Part shown: positions 13,171-13,378 of the stretch, piece by piece
Layout: every line of letters begins with the position of its first letter
Numbering within the stretch: position 1 is the stretch's first letter
Source: Candidatus Saccharimonadota bacterium
GTDB lineage: Bacteria; Patescibacteriota; Saccharimonadia; Saccharimonadales; Saccharimonadaceae
Direction: 5' to 3'
NCBI GenBank assembly: GCA_905371595.1
Contig: CAJPLU010000022.1
Location: 1 to 13,378, forward strand
DNA: 13,378 nucleotides
Position numbers and translations under genes: made by a program
Notes under the pieces: model-generated
The model's input: the letters and a program-made list of their open reading frames with translations, nothing else
Told to the model about the DNA's origin: nothing
Database searches by the model: none

Positions 13171-13199
13171 TGTTCTATATTTGTTCTAAACCTGTTGAT
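13171..13199 (+). promoter_or_regulatory. Heptamer direct repeat TGTTCTA-N4-TGTTCTA-N4-TGTTGAT, copy 2
   Basis: TGTTCTA at 13171-13177 and 13182-13188, then a degenerate TGTTGAT at 13193-13199, all with an 11-base period. It is the second copy of the element at 12420 and carries a weak third unit. It lies about 90 bases upstream of a TATAAT box, a reasonable activator distance for a gene beyond the window end. Confidence 0.5.
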
Positions 13200-13286
13200 T
13201 ACTGAATAAAATACAGATAGGTAGGGTTAGTCCTTGTCGTTTATCGATTAGCTTTAGCAGAGTCTCGCTTACTCATGCGATAAGGT

Positions 13287-13292
13287 TATAAT
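13287..13292 (+). promoter_or_regulatory. Candidate -10 box TATAAT near the window end
   Basis: A perfect TATAAT with transcription predicted to start near 13299-13300, heading off the window. No start codon lies at the leaderless distance, and no gene start is seen in the remaining 80 bases, so it may drive an RNA or a gene with a longer leader. The -35 region is not recognisable. Confidence 0.35.
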
Positions 13293-13378
13293 ACATCACA
13301 AAGACCAGATCTCTAAATAACATTCCAAATTACTATAAGCATAAGTTAGATGTTAGAGCTATCAATTTTAGGTGTACT

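Larger units (their letters stand above)
12376..13378. other. 1-kb AT-rich region without a convincing gene
   Basis: After ftsQ the base composition becomes clearly AT-rich. No frame shows protein-like sequence: the longest (13018-13209, 63 codons) is low-complexity Leu/Phe-rich. The + strand is A-rich at about 12440-12760 and T-rich at about 12940-13110, so AT skew flips mid-region. It contains the repeats, DnaA box, palindromes and promoter-like box listed separately. It could be a control region for the next gene, hold an unrecognised RNA, or be a chromosomal landmark. I see no tRNA or rRNA. Confidence 0.7.

Noticed and set aside
13018..13209. 63-codon frame on the + strand
   Set aside because: Leu/Phe/Ile-rich translation of T-rich DNA, starting inside a TATG tandem repeat, with no Shine-Dalgarno or leaderless -10 box. 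It also covers the heptamer repeat.
12376..13378. Chromosomal replication origin
   Set aside because: Only one consensus DnaA box and one near match are present, no dnaA or dnaN is in the window, and all genes run toward the region. Kept only as a possibility under findings.

Overview
The window looks like a chromosomal piece of a Patescibacteria/CPR bacterium, most likely Candidatus Saccharibacteria (TM7). This is an inference from three things: a stripped-down division and cell-wall (dcw) cluster, very tight gene packing, and a PIF1-like helicase plus a DUF4868-like protein next to yvcK. TGA is used as an ordinary stop (mraY, murG, ftsQ), so the UGA=Gly code of Gracilibacteria/Absconditabacteria does not apply. 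No 16S rRNA is present, so the assignment is moderate.

Layout. Bases 1-448 hold the 3' end of metK. Bases 479-4063 hold a PIF1-family helicase with a C-terminal Myb/SANT-like domain, a 335-residue protein resembling DUF4868/KwaB, and yvcK; the last two overlap by one base, and a hairpin terminator follows. Bases 4064-4724 are lower in GC and hold two small convergent unknown ORFs where many bacteria carry mraZ. Bases 4725-12375 are the dcw cluster: rsmH, a 24-codon mini-ORF with a hairpin, ftsL-like, ftsI-like PBP, mraY, ftsW, murG and ftsQ-like, all on the + strand. Bases 12376-13378 are an AT-rich region with no convincing gene. It holds tandem repeats, one consensus DnaA box, palindromes and two copies of a heptamer-N4-heptamer direct repeat.

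How the genes work together. MraY makes lipid I, MurG makes lipid II, FtsW polymerises it, the PBP cross-links it, and FtsL and FtsQ form the membrane scaffold that recruits and activates the FtsW-PBP pair. RsmH methylates 16S rRNA using SAM, the product of MetK. YvcK is a UDP-sugar-binding regulator tied to carbon flux and wall synthesis in other bacteria. The cytoplasmic Mur ligases (MurC-F), MurB, Ddl, FtsA and FtsZ that usually share this cluster are absent from the window.

The most striking signal is regulatory. At least five genes (helicase, DUF4868-like, the 59-residue ORF, rsmH, mraY) have a TATAAT-like -10 hexamer ending 6-7 bases before the start codon and, mraY partly excepted, no usable Shine-Dalgarno. 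This predicts leaderless mRNAs. ftsI, murG and the 24-codon ORF instead have clear Shine-Dalgarno sequences. The -10 boxes also help choose starts for several genes whose open frames extend further upstream.
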